From assembly GCF_963681195.1 (NCBI RefSeq), contig NZ_OY808997.1, positions 496,001 to 560,000 of the forward strand: a stretch of 64,000 nucleotides of DNA, given 5' to 3'. A model generated the notes under the pieces. It saw nothing but the letters and a program-made list of their open reading frames with translations. It had not been told where the DNA came from and searched no databases. A program made the translations under genes and the position numbers. The DNA comes from Vibrio sp. 16 (lineage in GTDB: Bacteria; Pseudomonadota; Gammaproteobacteria; Enterobacterales; Vibrionaceae). Shown piece after piece: positions 1 through 10,518 of this stretch; positions within the stretch are counted from its first letter, which is position 1, and each line of letters opens with the position of its first letter.

Positions 1-3000
1 TCTGGTGACCGTTCTAAATTCTACCGCCTGATCGAAGCATCGCTTTACGGTGGTATCTCAAGTGCGATTACACGCTCGCTACGTGACTACCTTCTGCCAC
101 AAAACGGCGGCGTGAAGAAAGCGTTCCAAGATATGGAATCGGCGCTGCGTGAAAACCGCATGACGCTAGAAGCGATCAAAACCACGCAAGCCGACCGTGA
201 CTTGTTCAAACACTTGATCACAGAGTCGACCAACTATGTGGCTGCGGACTACATGCGTCACGCGAACGATCGTCGTAACAAGTTGGATAAAACACTGTCA
301 TTGCGTTCAGAGCTGTTCGGTTCTCGTGAAACTCTCGTTGAGCAAAACAACCTGCTTAACCGCGTTCAAGAAGAGCTAGAACTGCTGATCGAGTCGGAAT
401 CTGCGCTAGAGCAAGATTACCAAGCGGCTTCGGATCACTTGCAACTGGTGCAAAACGCACTGCGTCAGCAAGAGAAGATCGAACGCTACCAAGAAGATCT
501 TGAAGAGCTAAGTGAGCGTCTTGAAGAACAGATGATGGTAGTGGAAGAAGCGCAAGAACGCGTGATGATGGTGGAAGAGCAAGCGACCGTTGCAGAAGAA
601 GAGGTGGATAGCCTTAAGACGCAACTGGCGGACTACCAACAAGCACTTGACGTTCAGCAAACTCGTGCACTTCAATACCAACAAGCGGTTCAAGCGCTGG
701 AGAAAGCGAAACAGCTACTTGGCGATGACAGCCTAACGGCAGAATCGGCACAAGCGCTTGTCTCTGAGCTTAAGAGCAAAGAATCAGAAAGCACCAACGC
801 GTTGCTATCGGTTAAGCACAAACTGGACATGTCTTCTGCAGCAGCAGAGCAGTTCGAAACGGCACTTAAACTGGTACAAAGCATCGTTGGTCAAGTTGAG
901 CGCAAAGACGCGTCTGAACATGCGAAAACCGCAATTGCGAAAGCGCGTGAATCTCAGCAAGTTGCGCAAAACGAACAACAATGGCGTGCACAGCACCGTG
1001 ATCTTGAACGTAGCCTTAACCAGCAACGTCAAGCGCGCGAGCTAGTCAACGAATACCAGAAGCAGTTCCATGTTGAACTGACTGACGAAATCACGTTTGA
1101 ACAAGAGCGTGAACGTCATGCGATGCAAATTGACTCGCTAGAAATGACGCAGGAAGACGTGCGTGAGCAACGCAGCGAACAGCGTCGTCTAGAGCAAGAT
1201 GCAGTAGCGGAAATCAACAAGCTAGAGGCCATTGCTCCAACTTGGATTGCGGCGAACGATGCGCTAGAAAAACTGCGTGAGCAAAGTGGCGCTGAGCTAG
1301 AAGATAGCCAGTCAGTCATGAGTCAAATGCAAGTGGTGCTTGAGCAAGAGAAGACCCTTTCTCTGGCGAAAGACAAACTAGCAGAGCGTCGCAGCCAACT
1401 TGACTCTGAGATTGAGCGTCTTGCTTCTCCTGGTGGTTCAAACGACCCTCGTCTGAAAGGTTTGGCAGATACACTGGGCGGCGTATTGCTGTCTGAGATC
1501 TACGATGACATCACAATTGATGACGCGCCTTACTTCAGTGCGATGTACGGTCCGGCTCGTCACGCTATCGTTGTTTCTGACCTATCTGGTATCGAAGAGA
1601 AACTGGTAGAGCTAGACGACTGTCCAGAAGACTTGTACATCATTGAAGGTGACATCGATGCCTTTGATGACAGCTCATTCGACGCAGAAGAGCTAGAAGG
1701 CGCGGTTTGCGTTCGTATGAACGATCGCCAAATGCGTTACTCTCGCTTGCCTGAAATCCCACTGTTCGGTCGTGCGGCACGTGAGCAGCGTTTAGAGTTG
1801 CTTCGTAACGAACGTGAAGAAGTGGTTGAGATGCACGCGAAAGCAGCATTCGATTCGCAAAAAATGCAGCGTCTTTACCAAGCGTTCAACCAGTTTGTGG
1901 CAAGCCACATTCAAGTAGCATTTGAAGCAGACCCAGAGCAATCATTGGCAACCATTCGCGACAAGCGTAACCAAATTGCTCGCGTACTGGCTGACCTGGA
2001 TGCGAAAGAGCAACAACAACGTTCTCAGCTTCAAACCAGCAAGCAAGCGTTGTCTTCTCTAGACAAGCTAGCACCAAACATGGCGTTGATTGAAGATGAA
2101 TCGCTGCAAGCGCGCTTTGACGAGTTGGAAGAGAAAATCGCCCAGCTTTCAGAAGCAAAAGCTTTCCTAAATAACCACGCGAAAGCGGTGGCGGAACTGG
2201 AAAAAGTCGCAGTTGCTCTAGATGCTGACCCAGAGCAATTCGATGCGCTAGAAGCAGAATACAAAGCGGCAGACGAACAGCTACAAGATCTTAAGAAACA
2301 AATCTTTGCACTTTCAGATCTTGTTGAACGTCGTCACTACTTCGCTTACTCAGATTCAGTAGATCTACTGAACAAGAGCAATGAACTGAGCGAGCAGCTA
2401 AAAGCGAAACTGGTTCAAGCTGAACAAATGCGAACCCGTTCTCGTGAAGAGTTGAAACAGTCGCAAGGTCAAATGAACCAATACAACCAAGTATTGGCAT
2501 CATTGAAGAGTTCGCACCAAGCGAAACTGGAAACGGTTCAAGAGTTCAAACAAGAACTTCAAGAGTTTGGCGTGAACGCGGACGAAGGTGCAGAAGAGCG
2601 TGCAATGCGTCGTCGCGACGAACTGCATGAGCGTCTACACACGTCTCGTAGCCGTAAGAGCGAATACGAGCGCACGATCACCTCTACTGAATTAGAGATG
2701 AAAGGCTTGGCGAAACGTCTGAAGAAAGTTCAGAAAGAATACGTTGAGCTACGTACGTTCGTGGTTGCAGCGAAAGCTGGCTGGTGTTCGGTACTTCGTC
2801 TGGCGCGTGAGAACGATGTTGAGCGTCGTCTACACAAGCGTGAACTGGCTTACATGTCAGCGGATGAACTGCGTTCAATGTCGGATAAATCATTGGGTGC
2901 GCTGCGTCTCGCGGTTGCGAACAATGACGACCTGCGTGATGCGCTGCGTCTGTCAGAAGACAATGCACGTCCAGAGCGCAAAGTTCTGTTCTACATCGCG

Positions 3001-3888
3001 GTTTACCAACATCTTCGCGAGCGCATTCGTCAGGATATCATCCGTACTGATGATCCAGTTGAAGCGATCGAAGAGATGGAAGTGGAGCTAGCGCGTCTAA
3101 CGGAAGAGCTAACGCAACGTGAAAACCGCCTAGCGATCAGCTCTGAGTCGGTAGCGAGCATCATCAAGAAGACGATTCAGCGTGAGCAAAACCGTATTCG
3201 TATGCTGAACCAAGGGTTGTCGAACATCTCGTTCGGTCAGGTGAAGGGCGTACGTCTAAACGTGAAGATCCGCGAAAGTCACGAAGTGCTATTGAATGGT
3301 TTGGCGACACAGCAAGAGCAGCATAAAGATCTGTTTGAATCGACTCGCTTTACCTTCTCTGAAGCAATGGCGAAACTGTTCCAACGCGTGAACCCACATA
3401 TCGATATGGGTCAACGTTCTCCTCAGGTTCTGGGTGAAGAGCTGCTAGATTACCGTAACTACCTAGAGCTAAGTGTGGAAGTGAACCGTGGTTCTGACGG
3501 TTGGCTACAAGCAGAATCTGGCGCGTTATCAACGGGTGAAGCGATCGGTACTGGTCAGTCAATCCTACTGATGGTTGTTCAAAGCTGGGAAGAAGAATCA
3601 CGCCGTCTGCGCAGCAAAGACATCGTGCCTTGTCGTTTGCTCTTCTTGGATGAAGCAGCACGTCTGGATGCTAAGTCTATCTCAACGCTATTCGAACTGT
3701 GTGACCGCCTGGATATGCAGCTTCTTATCGCAGCACCAGAAAACATCAGCCCAGAGAAAGGTACCACCTACAAACTGGTGCGTAAGGTGTTTAAAGACCA
3801 CGAGCATGTACACGTAGTGGGTCTGCGTGGTTTTGGTCAAACCGAGAAACCCAAAAGTGAAGTGCAAGAACTAATCGAAACGCTCTAG
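1..3888 (+). CDS. mukB: Chromosome partition protein MukB, 5'-truncated by the window edge
   Basis: SMC-like ATPase of the MukBEF condensin, which compacts and segregates the chromosome in the nucleoid. The reading frame is open from base 1, so the first ATG/GTG inside it are internal; about 1295 residues are present, against about 1486 in E. coli MukB. The missing N-terminal part of roughly 190 residues carries Walker A. Visible in order are a long coiled coil rich in E/Q/R, a globular hinge near 1430-1800 (PGGSNDPRLKG onward), the second coiled coil, and a C-terminal ATPase head with the ABC-type signature (LSTGEAIGTGQS) and a Walker B (LLFLDEAARLD). mukF and mukE should lie upstream, outside the window. 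A strong terminator follows. Confidence 0.97.
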   Translation, partial: SGDRSKFYRLIEASLYGGISSAITRSLRDYLLPQNGGVKKAFQDMESALRENRMTLEAIKTTQADRDLFKHLITESTNYVAADYMRHANDRRNKLDKTLSLRSELFGSRETLVEQNNLLNRVQEELELLIESESALEQDYQAASDHLQLVQNALRQQEKIERYQEDLEELSERLEEQMMVVEEAQERVMMVEEQATVAEEEVDSLKTQLADYQQALDVQQTRALQYQQAVQALEKAKQLLGDDSLTAESAQALVSELKSKESESTNALLSVKHKLDMSSAAAEQFETALKLVQSIVGQVERKDASEHAKTAIAKARESQQVAQNEQQWRAQHRDLERSLNQQRQARELVNEYQKQFHVELTDEITFEQERERHAMQIDSLEMTQEDVREQRSEQRRLEQDAVAEINKLEAIAPTWIAANDALEKLREQSGAELEDSQSVMSQMQVVLEQEKTLSLAKDKLAERRSQLDSEIERLASPGGSNDPRLKGLADTLGGVLLSEIYDDITIDDAPYFSAMYGPARHAIVVSDLSGIEEKLVELDDCPEDLYIIEGDIDAFDDSSFDAEELEGAVCVRMNDRQMRYSRLPEIPLFGRAAREQRLELLRNEREEVVEMHAKAAFDSQKMQRLYQAFNQFVASHIQVAFEADPEQSLATIRDKRNQIARVLADLDAKEQQQRSQLQTSKQALSSLDKLAPNMALIEDESLQARFDELEEKIAQLSEAKAFLNNHAKAVAELEKVAVALDADPEQFDALEAEYKAADEQLQDLKKQIFALSDLVERRHYFAYSDSVDLLNKSNELSEQLKAKLVQAEQMRTRSREELKQSQGQMNQYNQVLASLKSSHQAKLETVQEFKQELQEFGVNADEGAEERAMRRRDELHERLHTSRSRKSEYERTITSTELEMKGLAKRLKKVQKEYVELRTFVVAAKAGWCSVLRLARENDVERRLHKRELAYMSADELRSMSDKSLGALRLAVANNDDLRDALRLSEDNARPERKVLFYIAVYQHLRERIRQDIIRTDDPVEAIEEMEVELARLTEELTQRENRLAISSESVASIIKKTIQREQNRIRMLNQGLSNISFGQVKGVRLNVKIRESHEVLLNGLATQQEQHKDLFESTRFTFSEAMAKLFQRVNPHIDMGQRSPQVLGEELLDYRNYLELSVEVNRGSDGWLQAESGALSTGEAIGTGQSILLMVVQSWEEESRRLRSKDIVPCRLLFLDEAARLDAKSISTLFELCDRLDMQLLIAAPENISPEKGTTYKLVRKVFKDHEHVHVVGLRGFGQTEKPKSEVQELIETL

Positions 3889-3911
3889 AACTGTACTTCA
3901 AGTCGTTCATT

Positions 3912-3947
3912 AAAAAATCCCGCAGTGATAAGCTGCGGGATTTTTTT
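3912..3947 (+). terminator. Rho-independent terminator of mukB
   Basis: A GC-rich hairpin (arm ATCCCGCAG, loop about 7 nt, arm CTGCGGGAT) is flanked by A residues and followed by a run of seven T, 24 nt after the mukB stop. Confidence 0.9.
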
Positions 3948-3987
3948 ATTGTGTAGTTTCGAGTAATGGTCGAACTATCTATATGAC

Positions 3988-4018
3988 AAAACCCGCTAGT
4001 TAAGCGGGCTTTGATTGC
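3988..4018 (-). terminator. Terminator of the minus-strand rlo-type operon
   Basis: Hairpin arms ACCCGCT and AGCGGGT-type with a 5-nt loop. Read on the minus strand, it lies just after the stop of the ATP-grasp gene and is followed by a T-rich stretch. Confidence 0.7.
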
Positions 4019-4027
4019 TGAGAGTGG

Positions 4028-5017
4028 TTATGTGGTCAGCTCTTTGGCGAAAATACCGAATTGTCTGGCAGCATAAGCGACTCGCTCTTCGGGTTTAGGG
4101 TAGTCTGCGCCTAATCCTAAACTTTCGATATGATGCAGTCTTGGCAATAATCCTGCGCCGTTGGCAATTTGAATCGCTAGCCCCGGTCTTGCGTTGAGCT
4201 CAAGTACCATGGGACCTTCCTCTTTATCCAGTACCATGTCGGTGCCCATGTATCCGAGCCCAGTCATCTCCCAAGCGCTGGAAGCGAGTACCAATAGGCG
4301 CTCCCAATGAGGAACTTGCAGTGTGGCGAGCTCTTTTCCTGTGTCAGGGTGATGGGTGATGGGTTGATCAAACTGAACGGCTCGCACAGCACGTCCTGTC
4401 GCGATATCAATGCCCACACCGACAGCGCCTTGGTGCAAGTTGGCTTTCCCATCAGATGCCGCCGTTGAGCAGCGCATCATCGCCATGACAGGGTAGCCTT
4501 TGAAAACGATGATCCGAACATCAGGTACACCTTCGTAGCTGAAACCGTCGAAGCAGTCATCGAACTTAATTAGGTTCTCGACAACCGCAACATCGTTCTT
4601 ACCCCCTAACGAGAAAAGACCAGCGAGCGCGTTACTGATATGGCGCTCAACATCTTCTTGGTTAATGGTCGAGCCAGAAGGTTTGGTATAGATACCATCT
4701 TTGTGCGATGTGATAACTAAAATGCCTTTACCACCACTTCCTTGGGCTGGCTTAATCACAAAGCCTGGCCAGTCTTTCACCATATTGTGAATGGTTTTGA
4801 CTTCGGCCTGATTACTGATCACGCCGATAAGCTCGGGTGTGGTCGCACCATGTTGTTGGGCGATGATTTTGGTTTTTAGTTTGTCGTCCACCAAAGGGTA
4901 TTTTGCACGATCATTGTAACGACCAATGTAACTGTGGTTACGTTGGTTCATCCCCATGATCCCCTTATGGCGGAGTTTGCCCGGCGACGTAAATTGCGAA
5001 GTAAAACGTGAGAACAT
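4028..5017 (-). CDS. RimK-like ATP-grasp ligase (alpha-L-glutamate ligase-like protein)
   Basis: A 329-residue protein of the ATP-grasp superfamily, in the family annotated as alpha-L-glutamate ligase-related and found next to inactive-transglutaminase membrane proteins. Such enzymes form amide bonds between a carboxylate and an amine at the cost of ATP; the substrate of this branch is not known to me. Visible are the nucleotide-binding glycine loop (VIKPAQGSGGKGI, about residues 87-99), a conserved family block near the N-terminus (NQRNHSYIGRYNDRAKYPLV) and the C-terminal metal-binding ELNARPGL. No signal peptide, so it is probably cytoplasmic. It is the third gene of a tight operon, only 3 nt after the membrane protein gene, and probably corresponds to rloC. 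Confidence 0.85.
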   Translation of the reverse strand: MFSRFTSQFTSPGKLRHKGIMGMNQRNHSYIGRYNDRAKYPLVDDKLKTKIIAQQHGATTPELIGVISNQAEVKTIHNMVKDWPGFVIKPAQGSGGKGILVITSHKDGIYTKPSGSTINQEDVERHISNALAGLFSLGGKNDVAVVENLIKFDDCFDGFSYEGVPDVRIIVFKGYPVMAMMRCSTAASDGKANLHQGAVGVGIDIATGRAVRAVQFDQPITHHPDTGKELATLQVPHWERLLVLASSAWEMTGLGYMGTDMVLDKEEGPMVLELNARPGLAIQIANGAGLLPRLHHIESLGLGADYPKPEERVAYAARQFGIFAKELTT

Positions 5018-5020
5018 CGT

Positions 5021-6526
5021 TTAGTCCTCCGCAAGTGGCTTAAAGCGGCGTAGCTCTGTCAAACGGTAACCGGTGTAGGTACCAAGTAGTAAAATACCGG
5101 ATAGTACAATCAGCTGTAGACCAATAAAGTTAAAGGTTAAGTGCTGGATGTACGGGTTAGTCATTGCTAGGTAAACCAGTACAGCAGTCAGTAGTGAACC
5201 ACCACCTTGCAGAACCACTTCTTTGGCGCCTTCCTCTTCCCATAGAATCGACATACGTTCGATGGTCCATGACAAGATGATCATTGGGAAGAACGTAATC
5301 GATAGACCTTCGGTTAAACCGATCTTAAACGCCACCACAGTAAAGACAGAGATGATCATGATAACCGTGATGATCACCGCCGAAATACGTGCAACAAGCA
5401 GTAAGTTAAGCCTTGATAGATAACTTCGAATGACCAAGCCAGTGCCCACAATCAGCAAGAATCCGACGATACCCGTGATCAGCTGAGTCTGAACAAAAGC
5501 AACCGCTATCAGAACAGGCATGAAGGTGCCAGATGTTTTCAGACCAATAATGACACGCAAGAAGACCACGATAAGGGCACCAATAGGAATGAGCATGATG
5601 GTCTTAAACATCGCTTGCTCTTCAAGCGGTAAGCTGTGGATCGAGAAGTTGATCAAACCATCGGCTGAGACTTTGTCGTTGGTTGCTTGCTGCGGGGAAA
5701 CCTCTTGAGCAATCATCGAGAAGTGAACTTGGCTGTTTTGCCCACCCATAAGATCAAGCAGCGACACATTTGATTCATCCCAAACCAAGATATTTTCTGC
5801 AATAACTTGGTCTGCCTTTTCTGGGTTAAACAGAACCCATTGCTTTCCGTCCCATACTTGGTTCATGTGCTGAATGGATTGACGGCGGCGACCATCTTCC
5901 AGCTCGATAACACCAACAACCTTTCCTGGAACCTTGGCGTAAGCCAGCATTTTGTCGATCGCTTCGACTTTCGACATCTTATTCAGAAGCAAAGACGCAT
6001 TTTGGCTTTCTGAATCGTTGATAGTCTTGACCAGTTCACGAGTAAAAGTGACATCGTCGGCTGAACGCTGATTGGCGCGTTCAATCAAGGCAATCGCAGC
6101 AGCTTCGGTTGGCCCATCGAAAGTGGGTTGAGTGATCTCTTGGCTTGGCGGAATCGCGTCGACCTTAGCTTGCGGGTCAACAAGAAACTTCACTTTGTAG
6201 TAGATGGTTTGAGCGCCAGTCGCTTGGCGAATAGACCATTCTGCGCGACGACCAGAATCGGTATTGACGTAAGAGACGCCGTAGCCTGGAGAAGAGGAGG
6301 ATTCATCAATTAATGTGAAGCCGTTTTGGGTGTGAGGTGCTGCCAATGATGCCTTAACTGGCTTGGCTTGGGCATTGAACTCAACTCGCGCTTCAATATC
6401 CCAAACTTGACGGGTTTCACCTGGAGTCCAAGGAACACCATATGTTTGATGACGGAATATGCTGAGCGCTATACCGGCTAAAATGAGTAGCACAACCGAT
6501 ATATAAAAAGGGACTTTGGATGTCAT
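5021..6526 (-). CDS. rloB: Inactive transglutaminase fused to seven transmembrane helices (RloB type)
   Basis: A 501-residue inner-membrane protein. One N-terminal membrane segment (about residues 6-23) is followed by a periplasmic region of roughly 280 residues that includes a transglutaminase-like fold, annotated in this family as catalytically inactive. The C-terminal half (from about residue 305) is a run of about seven hydrophobic helices. It is the middle gene between the retropepsin-like lipoprotein (11-nt gap) and the ATP-grasp ligase (3-nt gap), an arrangement known as the retropepsin-like osmotic stress tolerance operon. I infer that it links the periplasmic protease to the cytoplasmic ligase; its biochemical role is not established here. 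Confidence 0.85.
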   Translation of the reverse strand: MTSKVPFYISVVLLILAGIALSIFRHQTYGVPWTPGETRQVWDIEARVEFNAQAKPVKASLAAPHTQNGFTLIDESSSSPGYGVSYVNTDSGRRAEWSIRQATGAQTIYYKVKFLVDPQAKVDAIPPSQEITQPTFDGPTEAAAIALIERANQRSADDVTFTRELVKTINDSESQNASLLLNKMSKVEAIDKMLAYAKVPGKVVGVIELEDGRRRQSIQHMNQVWDGKQWVLFNPEKADQVIAENILVWDESNVSLLDLMGGQNSQVHFSMIAQEVSPQQATNDKVSADGLINFSIHSLPLEEQAMFKTIMLIPIGALIVVFLRVIIGLKTSGTFMPVLIAVAFVQTQLITGIVGFLLIVGTGLVIRSYLSRLNLLLVARISAVIITVIMIISVFTVVAFKIGLTEGLSITFFPMIILSWTIERMSILWEEEGAKEVVLQGGGSLLTAVLVYLAMTNPYIQHLTFNFIGLQLIVLSGILLLGTYTGYRLTELRRFKPLAED

Positions 6527-6537
6527 AAGCTACCTTA

Positions 6538-7293
6538 TTATTTTTGGACGTCCGTGTGGATGTATTTTTTACTTACATCAACCACTGCAATGTCGCGAAT
6601 GAACTCGCGGCCTAGAAGCACAGGATGACTCATTTGCGAGCGATCTGCCAAGGTAAATTGCGCTTTTTCATGGATTTTTCCAAGCTTAACCCATAATTCG
6701 ATCACCGCACGTCTCTCAACTTCATCATTGGTGGATTGGCGTATTTTCACATAGCGGATAATAGGTGATTCGATCCAGTTTTCTTCCGTAAGCGGTGTTT
6801 CACCATCAGACAAGTGGAAACGAACCCAGTTTTTTCCATTGCGCTCAAACTCTTCAATATCCACGGCATTGAGCGACGACGTTGCCGCGCCAGTATCAAC
6901 ACGTGCATCAAATGCTTGTTTGATAGCATCGATAGTTACTTTTTCTACTTCCCCAAGGACAATCTGATGTGTTGGTGTCGCTTTTACAGGGGCAGGCGCT
7001 GGGATAACGACGGGTTTATTTTTAATTTTTACTTCCGCCATGATTTCATCTTTAAACGTGGCCAACTGACGATCGAGCGTATCAATCTGAGCTTCAAGGC
7101 TTTCGATGTAATCGTTTTGGTTATTGATCTGGAGCGAGAGGTTCTCCATTTTGTTCGAGAAGTTAGATTCAGAAGCTTGAATGGCTGCGAGCGTTTCATT
7201 GTGGTACTGCTCGCCTTTTGTCAGCGCGCAGCCTGAAAGCAAGACTAATGCGACAACGGGAGTCAATCTGGTTAGCATGAATAAACCTGACAT
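6538..7293 (-). CDS. rloA: Retropepsin-like aspartic peptidase lipoprotein (RloA type)
   Basis: A 251-residue protein with a lipoprotein signal (hydrophobic stretch ending in the lipobox LSGC, Cys about residue 22), a short coiled coil (about 40-90) and a C-terminal retropepsin-like domain with the catalytic DTGA (DARVDTGAATSSLNA, about residue 130). Older annotation calls this family ATP-dependent zinc protease or RimK/LysX-associated; the fold is that of a retroviral-type aspartic protease. ATG at 7278 is an alternative start that still keeps a full signal peptide. It is the first gene of the operon. The related cytoplasmic RimB acts with the RimK glutamate ligase, which suggests an eraser role here, but this is inference. 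Confidence 0.85.
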   Translation of the reverse strand: MSGLFMLTRLTPVVALVLLSGCALTKGEQYHNETLAAIQASESNFSNKMENLSLQINNQNDYIESLEAQIDTLDRQLATFKDEIMAEVKIKNKPVVIPAPAPVKATPTHQIVLGEVEKVTIDAIKQAFDARVDTGAATSSLNAVDIEEFERNGKNWVRFHLSDGETPLTEENWIESPIIRYVKIRQSTNDEVERRAVIELWVKLGKIHEKAQFTLADRSQMSHPVLLGREFIRDIAVVDVSKKYIHTDVQK

Positions 7294-7397
7294 TGATTAA
7301 AGTAGTGTGAAATAAGAAGTTTAGCGTATTAACCGAATCCCTCACAACCAACAGTTGAGACAGAGCTCTCATCCTGTAAGGATTGATAAGTGATTAC

Positions 7398-7431
7398 AAA
7401 AAATAAGGGGGCGCAACGCACCCCTATTTAG
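7398..7431 (-). terminator. Terminator downstream of cmoB
   Basis: Imperfect GC-rich hairpin built from AAGGGG and CCCCT arms with an inner GCG/CGC pair. On the minus strand it ends in TTATTTTTTG. It separates cmoAB from the rlo-type operon. Confidence 0.75.
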
Positions 7432-7521
7432 GAAATATCGATGTTTGCGCAGAGTAACCTTTAATCGCTGAAAATGGGTTAACTCTTTGTCAAATCATCG
7501 GCTGTGAATCTCAAGCTATCA

Positions 7522-8493
7522 TTATGGCTTGTTTGCAACCAACACAGCTCTTCGAGGCGCGGGATGCCCTTCGACGGTTTTACTTGGATCGTTCGGATCA
7601 AGGTAGTCGGGAAGTGAATTGTGAGTCATCCACTCCGTCGTGCGCTGCTCACCCGTCGTGGTGACGTTTTCGTCGACAATACGCACGTTTTCAAAGCCAA
7701 CATTTTCCAGCCAGACTTTTAACGCACGCGCTGAAGGAAAGAAGTAGACATTACGCATCTGAGCGTAGCGATCTACTGGAACCAACACCGCATTCTCATC
7801 TCCTTCGATGACGAGCGTCTCAAGTACCAGCTCTCCGCCAGATACGAGTTGGTTTTTAAGTTGGATAAGGTGCTCAAGAGGAGAGACTCGATGGTAAAGC
7901 ACCCCCATGCTAAATACAGTATCAAATGCTTCAAGCTTTGGTAGTTGCTCAATACCAAGTGGTAATAAATGCGCGCGTTGATCGCCACCCATCAATTTGC
8001 GAATAGCTTCAAACTGAATAAGGAATAAGTGAGAAGGATCAATACCGACAGTAAGTCGAGCGCCTTCACCGAGCATGCGCCACATGTGGTAGCCGTTGCC
8101 ACAGCCAACATCCAATACGCTGCGGTTTTTCAGTGGTGAGATATGCGGAAGAACGCGATCCCATTTCCAGTCACTGCGCCATTCAGTATCGATATGAATG
8201 CCGTGCACGGTGTAAGGACCTTTACGCCATGGATGAAACGTGCGTAACAGGTTCTCCAGTTTTTTTAATTCACCAGTGTGGAATGGTACATCATTGGCGA
8301 TGGTGACGGAGTTCTTGATGTCGATCTGATCAGGCGAACCTTCAGGGATTTTGTTCAGTGCTTTTACCCAGCGACCAAAATCGCCATGTTCTGCGTTTGC
8401 CCAATCGGTTAATTGTTGAGGTAGTACATTTAGCCACGGCTGAAGACGCGTGTCTTGCGCGATTAACTGATAAAAATTAGCAAAATTAAACAT
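7522..8493 (-). CDS. cmoB: tRNA uridine 5-oxyacetic acid(34) synthase CmoB
   Basis: Transfers the carboxymethyl group from carboxy-S-adenosylmethionine to 5-hydroxyuridine at tRNA wobble position 34, giving cmo5U, which broadens decoding of NNU/NNG codons. The length, 323 residues, equals E. coli CmoB. The Rossmann methyltransferase signature [12 protein letters not shown] lies at residues 125-136, and the family-typical [20 protein letters not shown] precedes it. It follows cmoA by 58 nt on the same strand, so the two probably form an operon. Confidence 0.97.
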   Translation of the reverse strand: MFNFANFYQLIAQDTRLQPWLNVLPQQLTDWANAEHGDFGRWVKALNKIPEGSPDQIDIKNSVTIANDVPFHTGELKKLENLLRTFHPWRKGPYTVHGIHIDTEWRSDWKWDRVLPHISPLKNRSVLDVGCGNGYHMWRMLGEGARLTVGIDPSHLFLIQFEAIRKLMGGDQRAHLLPLGIEQLPKLEAFDTVFSMGVLYHRVSPLEHLIQLKNQLVSGGELVLETLVIEGDENAVLVPVDRYAQMRNVYFFPSARALKVWLENVGFENVRIVDENVTTTGEQRTTEWMTHNSLPDYLDPNDPSKTVEGHPAPRRAVLVANKP

Positions 8494-8551
8494 AGTTTTT
8501 CACTGAGTAAGTAATTAAAAAATTTAGCAAAGAGCGGGCTGTGTTCTGTTT

Positions 8552-9292
<741 letters not shown>

Positions 9293-9341
9293 TCATTTCT
9301 CATCAGGCACAAACACGAAGTTTGCGTGGTCTACAGACGTT

Positions 9342-9376
9342 AAAAAGGCGCGTATTTTATGGGAAATTCGCGCCTA
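9342..9376 (-). terminator. Terminator of the DUF72 gene
   Basis: Arms AGGCGCG and CGCGCCT, extended inside by ATTT/AAAT pairing. On the minus strand the hairpin is followed by five T. It lies between the DUF72 gene and cmoA. Confidence 0.7.
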
Positions 9377-9400
9377 TGTCATGCTTTGCCGCAATTGAGT

Positions 9401-10282
9401 TTAGAACATCTGTATTTGATTATTGCCATTATCGGCAGGAAAGCGGCTTAAATCCGGTAACGAACACGTTGTTTGCAGTTGTTGATAGAGTTTCAGTGCC
9501 AGTTCCGGTGCGATTAGATTGTCTGAAGTATGGATAAATAAGTAGGGTTGCTTTCCCTGTGAAATCCACTCTGGGAGCTTTTTTAGCCAAGGCTGGAAAA
9601 AAGCGTTGTTGACGTCATCAACAGGGTGGCCAATAAAACGAATCATTGGATGGTCGGATGTGGCTATGGCGTGTACAGGGACTTTGGGCTTTTTCTTTTG
9701 CGCGTCCAATAGCGATTCATAGTGCGGGTGCGAGGGCGTGATCTGCTCTGAAAAAACAGGTCTGCTATCCATAATAATTCGGTCGTATTGTTGCTCAATT
9801 AACCACTGGTTGAGTGCTTTTTCTGCGTCCCCCTTGGCAAAAAAATCGGGATGACGTACTTCGATACCAATTGGAAAATTGGGTGGGAATAAGGTGCAAA
9901 AACGTTTCAGTGTATTCAAGTTTTGTGGGCCGAATGCGGCTGGCAGTTGAATCGTCCACTGACCAATACGCTCGTGTAAAGGCGCCATAATTTGCATGAA
10001 CTCTTTTAACTGAGCTTGGCAACCTTTCAACATGTGTTGGTGGGTTATTGCTTGCGGCAATTTAAAGGTGAAACGGAAGTCTTCATGGGTGGCGGCTTTC
10101 CAGTTGTTCACCGTACTTGAACTTGGTGTAGCGTAAAAGGTGGTATTCCCCTCAACGGTGTGGAACACCTGCGCGTACTTTTCAAGGCGTTCGGCAGGCT
10201 TGGTACCGCTGCCGTAAAAGCTTTGTTGCCAGTTGTTGTGCGACCACATCGTGAGGCCAAGTCGAAGGGGTAAACTATCCAT
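9401..10282 (-). CDS. DUF72 domain protein (YecE family)
   Basis: A 293-residue TIM-barrel-like DUF72 protein. Typical family blocks are visible: LRLGLTMWSHNNWQQSFYG at the N-terminus, VEGNTTFYATPS, and FRFTFKLPQAITH. The molecular function of DUF72 is not established. It is transcribed away from aspS, has its own terminator, and sits beside cmoAB as yecE does in E. coli. No signal peptide or membrane segment is seen. Confidence 0.9.
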   Translation of the reverse strand: MDSLPLRLGLTMWSHNNWQQSFYGSGTKPAERLEKYAQVFHTVEGNTTFYATPSSSTVNNWKAATHEDFRFTFKLPQAITHQHMLKGCQAQLKEFMQIMAPLHERIGQWTIQLPAAFGPQNLNTLKRFCTLFPPNFPIGIEVRHPDFFAKGDAEKALNQWLIEQQYDRIIMDSRPVFSEQITPSHPHYESLLDAQKKKPKVPVHAIATSDHPMIRFIGHPVDDVNNAFFQPWLKKLPEWISQGKQPYLFIHTSDNLIAPELALKLYQQLQTTCSLPDLSRFPADNGNNQIQMF

Positions 10283-10326
10283 ATCTCGTTATCGTTTTGA
10301 GTGTCTATATTTAGCTCATCAGAGCT

Positions 10327-10356
10327 TTGCCCAGAGGCCTGTAATAAGGCTATAAT
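10327..10356 (+). promoter_or_regulatory. Candidate sigma-70 promoter for aspS
   Basis: TTGCCC (10327-10332) and a perfect TATAAT (10351-10356) are 18 nt apart in the divergent region upstream of aspS. Transcription from here would give a leader of about 195 nt. Confidence 0.5.
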
Positions 10357-10493
10357 CTGCAGCTATTTTTCCATATTGCGACTGTTTTAAGCCGTTATTG
10401 GTTTAAAAAGCATCAATGGATAATAAATCGCAATAAATTGTACGCTAGGTGGTCGATTTCATCCCACTTTCAGCGTATAAATGGACTTTTGCT

Positions 10494-10518
10494 CTATCGA
10501 TAACGTTAACATCGATAG
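10494..10518. repeat. Inverted repeat in the aspS leader
   Basis: Perfect 8-bp arms CTATCGAT and ATCGATAG around a 9-nt AT-rich spacer, 40 nt before the aspS start. It could be an operator or a leader hairpin; no binding protein is recognised. Confidence 0.5.
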
